64,000 nucleotides of DNA, taken from positions 434,001 to 498,000 of the forward strand of contig JAOAHD010000002.1 of assembly GCA_026415395.1 (NCBI GenBank), in the 5' to 3' direction. Source of the DNA: Candidatus Binatia bacterium. GTDB taxonomy: Bacteria > Desulfobacterota > Binatia > HRBIN30. A model generated the notes under the pieces. That model had not been told where the DNA came from. It searched no databases and saw only the letters and a list, made by a program, of their open reading frames with translations. The position numbers were made by a program, and so were the translations under genes. This document shows, piece by piece, positions 51,770-59,547 of this stretch (its first letter is position 1; each line of letters begins with the position of its first letter).

Positions 51770-52534
51770 TCAGCGCAGATCGCCAAAGGAGACGGATTTC
51801 TCTTCGACGTCGATGATTGCGTAGTCTCCGTTTGCGAGCTGCCCCGGGGAGACCACGAGAGTCGAGCCGACCGTAGCCTTTCCCTTGGCACCGTCTGGCC
51901 GCGAGCACACCGCAAGATAAGGATTGTAGGTTTTCAGAATGTGGCTGATCGCCTCGTGGCCGTTGGCCTTGTGCTCGCCTTCAAAGGGTGTGGCCGGTGC
52001 CGTGTGGCCAACGAAAATTTTCACCTGCTCGAGGTGACGCAAAAAGTCGAGCGAAAACTGTGCTTCCCAGCCTGGATACATGAGAAAAAACTCATGATCC
52101 CGCTCGTTGCCGGTGACTTCTCCACCAAAGCCGGCAACTACGTACCCCCGACCTAACGGAGCAAAGCTGCGGTGCACTAAGTGGATGTGTTTGTCCACTA
52201 CCTCGGAGTTGAAGGCGGCCTGGAGAAAGAACCGTTCGGGGGCGTCGTTGCGGCCGGGAACGAAAAATACCGGAACGCCGAGCCTATCGAGCTGGCCGAA
52301 GAAACGGGTGATCGACTCTGCGTCGTCCCGCCGTTCGCGGACAACTTCGGGCTGATCCAACCGCGGTAGGCGGCCTTCCGCTTTTGCCCGCTCCCACTCC
52401 GCTTGGCGGGCTTCTGCACGCAACACGTTGCCCGTAAAAAGTACCGCGTGCACACGTGCGTTCTTTACCACTTCGCTCAACCGATCGAGGTACGCAAACT
52501 CTTCCCGCAGGTCGCCAATGGCCAAAAGTTTCAT
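51770..52534 (-). CDS. Metallophosphoesterase-like protein with degenerate metal site
   Basis: 254-residue calcineurin-fold protein. Standard metal motifs are altered: DxH reads GDLRE (about residue 7), GDxx reads FTGNVL and GNH(D/E) reads PGRNDAP; the late GHTAP and the HEAISHILKTYNP block are present. This pattern matches a small family typified, from memory, by a Thermus protein of the TT1561 type, also lacking canonical ligands. Catalysis is doubtful. GGGAGGA before the ATG at 52534 decides the start. It stands alone and divergent from mgtC. Confidence 0.78.
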   Translation of the reverse strand: MKLLAIGDLREEFAYLDRLSEVVKNARVHAVLFTGNVLRAEARQAEWERAKAEGRLPRLDQPEVVRERRDDAESITRFFGQLDRLGVPVFFVPGRNDAPERFFLQAAFNSEVVDKHIHLVHRSFAPLGRGYVVAGFGGEVTGNERDHEFFLMYPGWEAQFSLDFLRHLEQVKIFVGHTAPATPFEGEHKANGHEAISHILKTYNPYLAVCSRPDGAKGKATVGSTLVVSPGQLANGDYAIIDVEEKSVSFGDLR

Positions 52535-52793
52535 TTCACATCCTCCCTCGCGTTGTGTGTTTGTGCCTGATGAACCGCCCAACGGCGAGCGCCACGCAAT
52601 ATGTGTCGCCTTGGCGCGGTTGTAAACGGTTGCTTTGCAAACTTCGTGACCAATGGGGTGGTTCAAACGTGGCCGATGCAGAGGGCAGGGAAAATCTTGC
52701 GTTTGGGAAGGGACGGGCCGCCCTAAGCTGCGTGCTCTGGGTGTAGGATCTTCCTGCTGTCGGATTGCCTCGAGCGTGTGCTAGAGCCGGCGC

Positions 52794-53486
52794 ATGGAAC
52801 GCGAAGTTGCACACGTCATGCTTTACGCCGGCTCCGCTTGGCTGGCTGGGAGCTTGATTGGACTGGAGCGGACGTTTCACGGCCGGCCGGCTGGTTTTCG
52901 AACTCACGCCTTGGTGTGCTTGGCGTCGGCCCTGCTCATGTTGGTTACCACCCACCAATGGGAGTGGCTGGCCGGCGCCCCGCTGGAGACCGTACGGACA
53001 GATCCCACGCGCATGGCGGCGGGCATTATGACCGGCATCGGTTTTCTTGGTGCAGGGGTGATTTTTAAGGAACGCCTGGCAGTCCGAGGCCTTACCACCG
53101 CAGCTTCGATTTGGATCACGGCAGTGCTCGGGATTTTGTATGGTGTCGGACTATTCGTACCCGCTGCTCTCGGCACGGTGGCGGTTTTGGGTACGCTCGC
53201 TGTGTTTCGTTGGATGGAGGACCGCATGCCCACACAGCTCTTCGCGCACTGTACAGTGCGCTTCGATCGACAGCACGTCCCGAGCGAGCACGCATTGCGA
53301 GGCATGGTTGCCGAGCAAAAGGCCGGCGTTGCCAGCCTGAGTTACCATCTCGTCGACCACGGCCGCGCCTTCGAGTACGCCATGGTCATTCGGTCCTACC
53401 GGCGCGCTAGCTTCGAAAAGCTCGCAGAGCGTTGGCGCCAGGAGCCTAACGTCGTGGAGTTCAGCATCACTCCGACCGGGGAGTGA
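52794..53486 (+). CDS. MgtC/SapB-family membrane protein
   Basis: 230-residue protein. The N-terminal four to five helices contain GSLIGLERTFHGRPAGFRTHALVCL, the MgtC signature, and MAAGIMTGIGFLGAGVIFKERLAVRGLTTAASIW. A cytoplasmic ACT-like C-terminal domain (HCTVRFDRQHV...VVEFSITP) ends the protein. MgtC proteins affect growth in low magnesium and membrane potential or ATP homeostasis; the direct mechanism is debated. No magnesium transporter is adjacent. Confidence 0.92.
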   Translation: MEREVAHVMLYAGSAWLAGSLIGLERTFHGRPAGFRTHALVCLASALLMLVTTHQWEWLAGAPLETVRTDPTRMAAGIMTGIGFLGAGVIFKERLAVRGLTTAASIWITAVLGILYGVGLFVPAALGTVAVLGTLAVFRWMEDRMPTQLFAHCTVRFDRQHVPSEHALRGMVAEQKAGVASLSYHLVDHGRAFEYAMVIRSYRRASFEKLAERWRQEPNVVEFSITPTGE

Positions 53487-53518
53487 CCCTTGGCTATACA
53501 GCGGCAACGCGGGGCCCT

Positions 53519-53794
53519 TTAGAGCAGTAACAAAACCGGAACCGCTGCACTCCCGATCACAACCAAAAGGAAGAGAACCGCGGTTGCCGCGGTCTCCCAG
53601 CGGTTTGGCTCGTCTTGCTGTTTGTCTCCCACGGTCGCCCGCTCTTCGAGAGAAGCAAAGCCAACACGCTGTTCAGCCGGTACGGGCTTTTGCTGCGAGT
53701 GTGTCGCGGCACAGCCGAGCTCAAAGACGAGGAAGCAAGCCAGCAACACGGCGGCGAGCCGCGACGTAAGGATGGAGGCGCGTAAGGGAACCAT
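53519..53794 (-). CDS. Small lipoprotein with C-terminal transmembrane helix
   Basis: 91-residue protein. The N terminus is a signal peptide ending in a lipobox-like FELGCAATH (Cys 28). The short mature part (about 40 residues, Gln/Glu-rich) leads into a hydrophobic C terminus (TAVLFLLVVIGSAAVPVLLLL) ending at the stop. So it may be lipid-anchored at one end and span the membrane at the other, which is unusual. No ribosome binding site is obvious at 53794, and the frame is open further upstream, so the start and even the gene are moderately certain only. Confidence 0.5.
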   Translation of the reverse strand: MVPLRASILTSRLAAVLLACFLVFELGCAATHSQQKPVPAEQRVGFASLEERATVGDKQQDEPNRWETAATAVLFLLVVIGSAAVPVLLLL

Positions 53795-54056
53795 GAGTAA
53801 GCCGGCTATCACAGGCGCGATTCCGGCGCGATGGGAAAATGCTCCCGCCCCTGCCCGCCGCTTACGCTCATGATCTCTGGCAATGTTGCCTGACAAGCGG
53901 AGCGCTTGCAGTGCGCGGCGAGTTGGAACAAGTGAAGGGCTAACTTGCGTTTGCAACTGATGGCTGCAGCACACCAGCAGGGGAAAAAAGGGGGCTAGCG
54001 CGCGGGGTCGGGCCGCGGCCGTGCACAGTCCCCGCCACTGACGAAAGGGGAGATCG

Positions 54057-55115
54057 ATGCCGAGCTGTGCAGCTTGTGGAGGTCGTAGGTGGCTGTATTG
54101 TACGACGTGCCTTGGCACCGGGATGATCCGTTGTCGGAGTTGTCGTGGAGCGGGTGTGAGAAGATGTCGGTGGTGCCGGGGCGAGACGGTTGTCCCTTGC
54201 GGCGAGTGCAGCGGTTACGGATTTGGCTGGGACGGGGAAGAATGCACGAGGTGCTATGGTACGGGCCAACGCCCGTGTAGAGGCTGCCGAGCCGCGGGTG
54301 GTGACGAGGATGATGGAGGCCTTGGGCAATGCCGTAGATGCTGGGGGCGTGGGTTCGTAAGATGCGAAGATTGCCGCGGTTCCACGCATCAACGCTGTGC
54401 AGATTGCCGAGGAACGAGGTGGAGTGAAGAGGCTCCGAGGCCGACTTCCTCTCGCGACGCCAATCCCTCCGAACAGGCTAACGCGGATTGGGAAGACGAA
54501 GAACCAGGGGAAGAGGATTGGGAAGAGGAGGAGTCGGAAGGGGAAGATTGGGACGAGGAAGAAGAGTGGGAGGAAGAAGAGGAGTGGGAGGAAGAGGAAG
54601 ATTGGGAGCAGGGGGAAGACTCGGAAGATGGGGAAGACGAGGCGGGTAGTACGCGCAGCGGGGAAGAGCAGGAGAGGGCGTCGAGCGCCGTTCCTGAAGA
54701 TGAAACGCGTGACGAAGGCCCGCTGCTCGATGGTGACGAAGAGTGCGCCACGGAAGCGAGCAACCAAGGTGCTGCCGCTGGCGCGGCCGACGACCTCTTC
54801 GAATACAAACCGCGCATGCAGGGTTTTTGGCCGGTTGGCGACGATGCTGGGAAACGGGAAGAGGACGACGAGTGGGATGACGCCCCCGAGCCGTCGAAGG
54901 ATCAGACGCCCCCACCGGGCCCCGAGGCTTGCGGACATTGTGAACCGCGGTTGCGGAAGTTTCTCCTCAGTGGACCAGGACAAGAACCGGCAGACTGTCC
55001 ACGGTGTCGAATGGCTCCCGAAGCCTCACGGGACGGAGGCGACGCAGAGGCGCGGGGAGAGTGCGAAGAAACAGAAACTATAGCCCAGTGCGAGAAGGAC
55101 ACCGGCAGAGGTTAG
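54057..55115 (+). CDS. CxxC-array protein with Trp/Glu acidic domain
   Basis: 352-residue cytoplasmic protein of unknown function. Residues 4-118 contain ten CxxC pairs, several in DnaJ-type CxxCxGxG form (CLGTG, CRGAG, CSGYG, CYGTG), suggesting several zinc-binding hairpins. Residues about 144-195 are almost only Glu, Asp and Trp, with Trp recurring every 6-10 residues (W145, 155, 165, 171, 177, 183). Two further CxxC pairs (CGHC, CPRC) lie near the C terminus. A strong AAAGGGGAG precedes the ATG. It could be an RNA/protein-binding or metal-buffering protein or a DnaJ-finger chaperone without the J domain; none is proved. Confidence 0.75.
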   Translation: MPSCAACGGRRWLYCTTCLGTGMIRCRSCRGAGVRRCRWCRGETVVPCGECSGYGFGWDGEECTRCYGTGQRPCRGCRAAGGDEDDGGLGQCRRCWGRGFVRCEDCRGSTHQRCADCRGTRWSEEAPRPTSSRDANPSEQANADWEDEEPGEEDWEEEESEGEDWDEEEEWEEEEEWEEEEDWEQGEDSEDGEDEAGSTRSGEEQERASSAVPEDETRDEGPLLDGDEECATEASNQGAAAGAADDLFEYKPRMQGFWPVGDDAGKREEDDEWDDAPEPSKDQTPPPGPEACGHCEPRLRKFLLSGPGQEPADCPRCRMAPEASRDGGDAEARGECEETETIAQCEKDTGRG

Positions 55116-55373
55116 AGCTACTGAGTGAGCCTCGCTCGCCTTGGCAGTACGCTCTCCACGGCGGCACATCCGGGGGCGCCGGTGCCTGGCCCGCCTGACC
55201 ACCCGCACCCGCCGATCATGCCTAGCTCGTCTCGGGATGACGATGAAAAGATTAAACGTGCCTAGCTCGTCGCTGCACTCCTCGCTGTCGGCAACAATGC
55301 GAAGCCGGAGTGCAGAGAAGTCCCGTGAGGTCGTGCAAGGCAAGCCGGTAGCTCGCTAACGGTGAACGAAGAG
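55116..55373. other. Intergenic region with a short direct repeat
   Basis: About 260 bases between the CxxC protein and tRNA-Ala. The 13-base sequence TGCCTAGCTCGTC occurs at 55219-55231 and again at 55259-55271, 40 bases apart. No gene is supported. The repeat could be part of an interspersed intergenic element, which a genome-wide search would show. Confidence 0.45.
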
Positions 55374-55446
55374 TGGAGCTGAGCGGAGTCGAACCGCCGA
55401 CCTCCTGAATGCCATTCAGGCGCTCTCCCAACTGAGCTACAGCCCC
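55374..55446 (-). tRNA. tRNA-Ala (anticodon GGC)
   Basis: Reading the minus strand from 55446 gives an acceptor 5' strand GGGGCTG, D-arm TAGCTCAGTTGGGAGAGC, anticodon stem CCTGA/TCAGG with loop ATGGCAT (anticodon GGC), a five-base variable loop and a TTCGACT-type T loop within CGGCGG...CTCCGC, then CAGCTCC and discriminator A. The acceptor stem pairs with one G-T. The CCA is not encoded (next bases CTC). Length is 73 bases. GGC reads the GCC and GCU codons of alanine. The fold is complete. Confidence 0.97.
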
Positions 55447-55628
55447 AATCGTCAACGTTCTTGTCAGCTGCCCACGCATAGCTGAGCGCAACCCTCAGGG
55501 CAACAGCAACTCCATGTTGGTCTAGAGGCCTTCGGCTTAACGTGCTTCTTGGGTGAGAAATGCGGGGACGGCACAGGCCGTACATGGAGTTTATGCTGCT
55601 CGCGCTCCAGCCGGTTGCACCCGCCCCG

Positions 55629-55878
55629 TTACTTGCCGGACCTGTTCACGGCCGCCTTTGGCCGTTTCCACACCATGACTCGTCGGTTGATTTCGGTCAC
55701 GCCCTTGAGGGCCTCGCCCATGCCCACGGCTACGTTTTCGATTACACTGGGCTTGAAGCGCCGTCCGAGTGCGGCACCGCCGCTGCTTTTCCCCGAGCGC
55801 AATTTCCCTACGCAGGTAGAAGAACACAAGGCACAAGCCTGCGGCCACAAGACCCATAAAAAAGCCCACTTTGACCAC
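55629..55878 (-). pseudogene. Possible frameshifted small membrane protein gene
   Basis: Two frames together read as one protein: a hydrophobic helix (VVKVGFFMGLVAAGLCLVFFY) then LRREIALG in one frame, continuing after a GGGGAAAA tract in another frame as KSSGGAALGRRFKPSVIENV and a basic C terminus ending at 55629. Loss of one G from the tract would join them into a protein of about 82 residues. Third-codon-position GC is high in both parts. The start (GTG at 55878) lacks a ribosome binding site. It could be a sequencing error, a decayed gene or coincidence. Confidence 0.4.
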
Positions 55879-56105
55879 TCGATACGGATGGGAAAAGGCC
55901 GAAGAGGGCCAAGGCACCGGGAAGAATCAATCGAAGCCGCTTCGCCCGTTGCGGCGAGGACCGAAGGCTTTGCCCGGCCTTCCTGGGCGAAAGAATCGCG
56001 CTCCGAGCAGTGCATCTTCGGCTGGTGCAAACCCGCGAGGCCCGGTTCCAAGAAAAAGTTGACAACCGGTGGGGGCACGTAGTGTCTGTGGGCCGCCGCT
56101 CAGGG

Positions 56106-57259
56106 ATGAGGCTCAGCGCGGGCGTAGAGGTGGGCGTACCCGCAGCCTGTGCTTCAGAAGGGAGGGTGTGGAGGGCCTCCAAGACAGTAGAAGACACGAG
56201 CTGGGTACGTGTGCTCGCTCGCTTTGCGTGGTTCGGTGTTGCGCTGCTCACGAGCGCTGCCAGCCAGCCCTTCATGCGCTCTACCGCAGTGGCAGTACCT
56301 GTCTCGCTGCCAGTGAGTGTGTCGACGGGCTTGGGCTCCACCGTGTGGGTAGCAACGAACGATAGCAGCACTTCTGGCGGTGCTTTCGGTGGATTTTGTG
56401 GCTACTCTCCAGCCTTGGGTTTGACCGATGCAGGGTCCGCTGCAGGGTCCGCCTCCGGGGCTTTCGATGCCTACGACGAGGCTTGGAGTGTGTGGATCGA
56501 TGGCGTGCCGTTCGTGGCTCCGGCCACCGTGGATTTGACCGGGACCACGCTTCTTGCCGGACCGGTCCCGATGTCGGGACTCAACGTTTGGGTGCAATAC
56601 TTCTTTTCTATCAACACACAAGCGATGAGGATGTTGGTGTTCTTGCAAAACTCCACCGCGTCCACGATCACCGCTGTGGTAGAGGTGCCCGTCAATTTTG
56701 GTTCGGATTCTTATACGCAGGTCGACGACACCTCCTCGGGCGACACCTCGGTAACCGTGGCCGATCGGTGGGTGGTGACCTCCGACGGCGGCCGGGGCGA
56801 CCCCGTCAACACCAGCGTGTTTTATGGCCCAGGAGCTCCGGCCGTAGCGCCCTTTAATTATACGCAGACGGTTTTCGAGTGTTCCGGCTCTGAAGGCTTG
56901 GGAGCAACCTTCAATATCTCGGTGCCGGCCAACAGTGCGCGGGCGTTGATGTTTTTTGCCGCTCTCGGCGATATTCTGGGCACGGGGAATCCATTTCAGG
57001 GGCCACGACGAATGCGGCGCTATTCGATTCGGTGACGGCCTTGGCAAGCCAAACCGATCTTCTGACCGGGGTTTCCGTCGACACTTCGCAGAGTGCTCTC
57101 ATCCTGAATTGGGAGGGTTTGTCCGTTCCCTTGCCGCAGCAGTTTGTGCCCCGCGCTCCGGTTCCGGCAATGGCAGCGCCGTTTTTCGCAGCGTTGGTGC
57201 TCGTTCTCAGCATGCTCGGCCTGGCACGCCTCCGTGGGAGAAACGTGAGGGGCAGTTAG
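56106..57259 (+). pseudogene. Secreted protein with C-terminal sorting-like tail, one-base frameshift
   Basis: An exported protein with a signal-like helix (VLARFAWFGVALLTSAA), a Ser/Thr/Gly-rich beta domain (WSVWIDGVPFVAPATVDLTG, FLQNSTASTITAVVEVPVNF) and, in the second frame, LILNWEGLSVPLP followed by PVPAMAAPF, a 20-residue hydrophobic helix and an Arg-rich end (RLRGRNVRG). This tail resembles IPTL/PEP-CTERM-type sorting signals. The first frame ends at 57035. The frames join at CAGGGGCC (57000 area), where one extra G would restore ATTNAALFDS in phase. A start later than 56106 is possible. No exosortase gene is in the window. Confidence 0.7.
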
Positions 57260-57346
57260 TCGCGCCGAACTGAGATCCCGCCTGCGCAAGCTTGCGGCCC
57301 CGTCCGTAAGCTTCGCTGAAGACCTAGCGAGCCTCGGTTGAGGCCC

Positions 57347-57982
57347 TCAGGCTGCAGCTGGGCGCCAGAGGCGCCAGATGGGTACGCCCACGGCGAAGAA
57401 AGTACCAAGGCAACGAAAGCCGTGGCGGCTGTAAAAGTGCAAGTTTTCTTCCCGCGCGGTTTCCAAATACGCAGGCAAGGGATGCTCCGTCGCTTGCAAG
57501 GCGTGTGTGAGGAGCCGACTCCCGAGCCCGCGATGTTGGACTGCTGGATCCACGCCGAGTGTGCGCACGTAGAGAAACGGTGGGCGCGGCATATGGCGCG
57601 CGATCGTGCGCGCCGCTTCCACCGCACGTTGGGCGGCGCTCCATCCGATATGCCAGAGGCTTCGCAGCGAAAATAGCGTGTCGCTTGCGGCTGTAACTGC
57701 ACCGCCGGGAAACGACACCGAGATCAGACCGCAAATCGCCCCGGCGGATCCCCGCACAATCCACGCCGGGTGCCGCGACAAGCAATGGGCGCGTAGCGAA
57801 AGGCGAAAACTCCACCACATCTTTTCTGTCCGCTTGCTGGAAGGCTCGCCACAAATGGCCTGCACAAGCGGGTCGTGAAAAAAGGCACGCACCAACATGC
57901 TTGCCGCTTCACGCTCGTGTTGCCAAGCGAACTGTTCGATTGGCCATAAGGGTGGCAGAGCGCGTGTGCTTGGTTCCGTCAC
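57347..57982 (-). CDS. GNAT-family N-acetyltransferase
   Basis: 211-residue acyltransferase. The acetyl-CoA-binding motif A is VRTLGVDPAVQHRGLGSRLL (R/Q-x-x-G-x-G/A), followed by AYLETAREENLHFYSRHGFRCLG, typical of motif B. The N-terminal half has a MLVRAFFHDPLV region common in GNATs acting on small substrates. The GTG at 57982 follows AAGGAG with six bases spacing and is preferred over an upstream ATG at 58072. Substrate unknown; the gene stands alone between two minus/plus neighbours. Confidence 0.88.
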   Translation of the reverse strand: MTEPSTRALPPLWPIEQFAWQHEREAASMLVRAFFHDPLVQAICGEPSSKRTEKMWWSFRLSLRAHCLSRHPAWIVRGSAGAICGLISVSFPGGAVTAASDTLFSLRSLWHIGWSAAQRAVEAARTIARHMPRPPFLYVRTLGVDPAVQHRGLGSRLLTHALQATEHPLPAYLETAREENLHFYSRHGFRCLGTFFAVGVPIWRLWRPAAA

Positions 57983-58263
57983 GACGATCTCCTTGCCGAC
58001 ACGGCGCGGCGTGCGCCGCAGGCTAGCCCGCACTTGGCGCCAGCGGCAAGCGGGCTCGAACAGCTTGTACACACAAATCTCGGGGGTTGCGTTCGGAAGT
58101 GTCTTAGGAAAACTCGATCGCGTTTTGCCATAGCGTTAGTGATTCGGCATCCAGCACCGCTCTCTTGGCCATACGGCTGAGCAGGCTCCTACGGTGCCCG
58201 GTCGGGTATGATCGATGCTGCATTTGGATCACTAACCAGAATGAAGGCGACCGGAGAACATTG

Positions 58264-59538
58264 ATGCCCATCCGTTTGTTGCTTCTGCGCTGGGTTTTAG
58301 TTTTGGCCACTGTTTATCTAGTATGGTTCAGCGGCGGTCGCGCGCAGAACTTGTGGCTCGTGACGGTGTATGTGCTGGCGTACGTGGGGTCGACGCCCGT
58401 CATCCATCGTGCCGTGCGACGCCGGCCTGTGAGTCAGCGTCTTTTGGTTGGCCTCGTCGTGTTCGACATCGCATTCGTAAGTGTCGGGCTGATTCTGGCC
58501 CATCCGACGCAATTGGACTTTTACCCCGTGGTTTTTCTCGTCCTATTCGTCGCTGCAGTGGCCCTCGATTTTCGGGCGGCAGTGGTCACGGCGGTGTTAC
58601 TCGGCGTAGTGCACTTGGCAGCTACGGCCAGTACATCGCCCGATCCGATTTGGACCCACACCGACGAGTTGTTGCGGATTCCCTTTCTTTTGGCTGTGGC
58701 GGGTTTCTTTGGCTACCTGTGTCAACAACAACGACGCCGCGCGCGACGCCGCTTATGGAGCCAACGCCAACGAGACCGCATGCAGGCGTTGGCGGCGGCC
58801 GCACACGACATTCGTAGTCCACTCGCGAACGTGGTCAGCCTCACCGAGATGCTCCTCGCTGGGGATGCGGGCGAGCTAAACCCGGACCAGCGCGACCTCC
58901 TCGAGCGGGCCCACGTGGATCTTTGGCGCATCGTACGACGAGCTACAAACCTGATGGACGCTGCGCGCTTGGACCAGCAGGCGTTACCCTTGGAGCTGGA
59001 GTGCACGGATCTAGCCAAACTGTGCGCCGAAGTTGTGCAATCGATGGAGACAGCAGCGCGAATTCGCAAGCTCCGATTGATTCTGGAGAACGAGTCAGTC
59101 GGGAGCGAGGTGTTGGCCGATCGCGTCCAAATAGAGCGTGCGGTAAGCAACCTGGTGGACAACGCGCTCAAGTACTCGCCAACAAACGGCAGTGTGTGGC
59201 TGCGGGTACGCAATCCCTCGCCGGGTTGGGTGAGCGTGGAAGTGATCGATCAGGGACCGGGAATTCCGGTGGAGCAACAGGAAGCAGTGTTTCGCCCATA
59301 TGCACGGATCCATAGTGGACCACCTTTGTCAGGCAGCGGTCTTGGCTTGTTTATCGTGCGGAAGATTGTCGTGGCGCATGGTGGTTCGGTGACGCTGGAA
59401 CGTGACCCGCATGGGGGAACATGTGCGCGCATCCTGCTCCCGCTGATCATTGGAGAGCGGCCACATCCACGAGAGGGCAAAAATCCGCCAGGCACACAGA
59501 CCCGCGGGTGGTCCTCCAACGGGCAGTGGCTTAGGTGA
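58264..59538 (+). CDS. Membrane sensor histidine kinase
   Basis: 424-residue kinase. Six hydrophobic helices (residues about 5-160) form the sensor, then a basic coiled linker, the phospho-acceptor His in AAAHDIRSPLANVVSLTEMLL and a catalytic domain with N-box LVDNALKYSP, G1 DQGPGIP and G2 GSGLGLFIV. The sensor lacks a large periplasmic domain, so it probably senses membrane or intracellular signals. No response regulator is adjacent. GGAG eight bases before the ATG at 58264 supports the start. Confidence 0.92.
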   Translation: MPIRLLLLRWVLVLATVYLVWFSGGRAQNLWLVTVYVLAYVGSTPVIHRAVRRRPVSQRLLVGLVVFDIAFVSVGLILAHPTQLDFYPVVFLVLFVAAVALDFRAAVVTAVLLGVVHLAATASTSPDPIWTHTDELLRIPFLLAVAGFFGYLCQQQRRRARRRLWSQRQRDRMQALAAAAHDIRSPLANVVSLTEMLLAGDAGELNPDQRDLLERAHVDLWRIVRRATNLMDAARLDQQALPLELECTDLAKLCAEVVQSMETAARIRKLRLILENESVGSEVLADRVQIERAVSNLVDNALKYSPTNGSVWLRVRNPSPGWVSVEVIDQGPGIPVEQQEAVFRPYARIHSGPPLSGSGLGLFIVRKIVVAHGGSVTLERDPHGGTCARILLPLIIGERPHPREGKNPPGTQTRGWSSNGQWLR

Positions 59539-59547
59539 GGGAATACG

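Noticed and set aside
53940-54056. Possible cobalamin riboswitch: GGGGAA, and GTCCCCGCCACTGACG close to the B12-box core
   Set aside because: The rest of the conserved core (GGTG, the 3' B12 box AGYCAGGARACCTGCC) is missing, and the ATG and SD of the next gene follow immediately. Chance similarity in GC-rich DNA.
53940-54983. 347-codon minus-strand frame opposite the CxxC gene
   Set aside because: Its Phe/Leu/Pro/Ser-rich composition is the antisense of Glu/Asp codons; the plus frame has a strong SD and ordered CxxC pairs.
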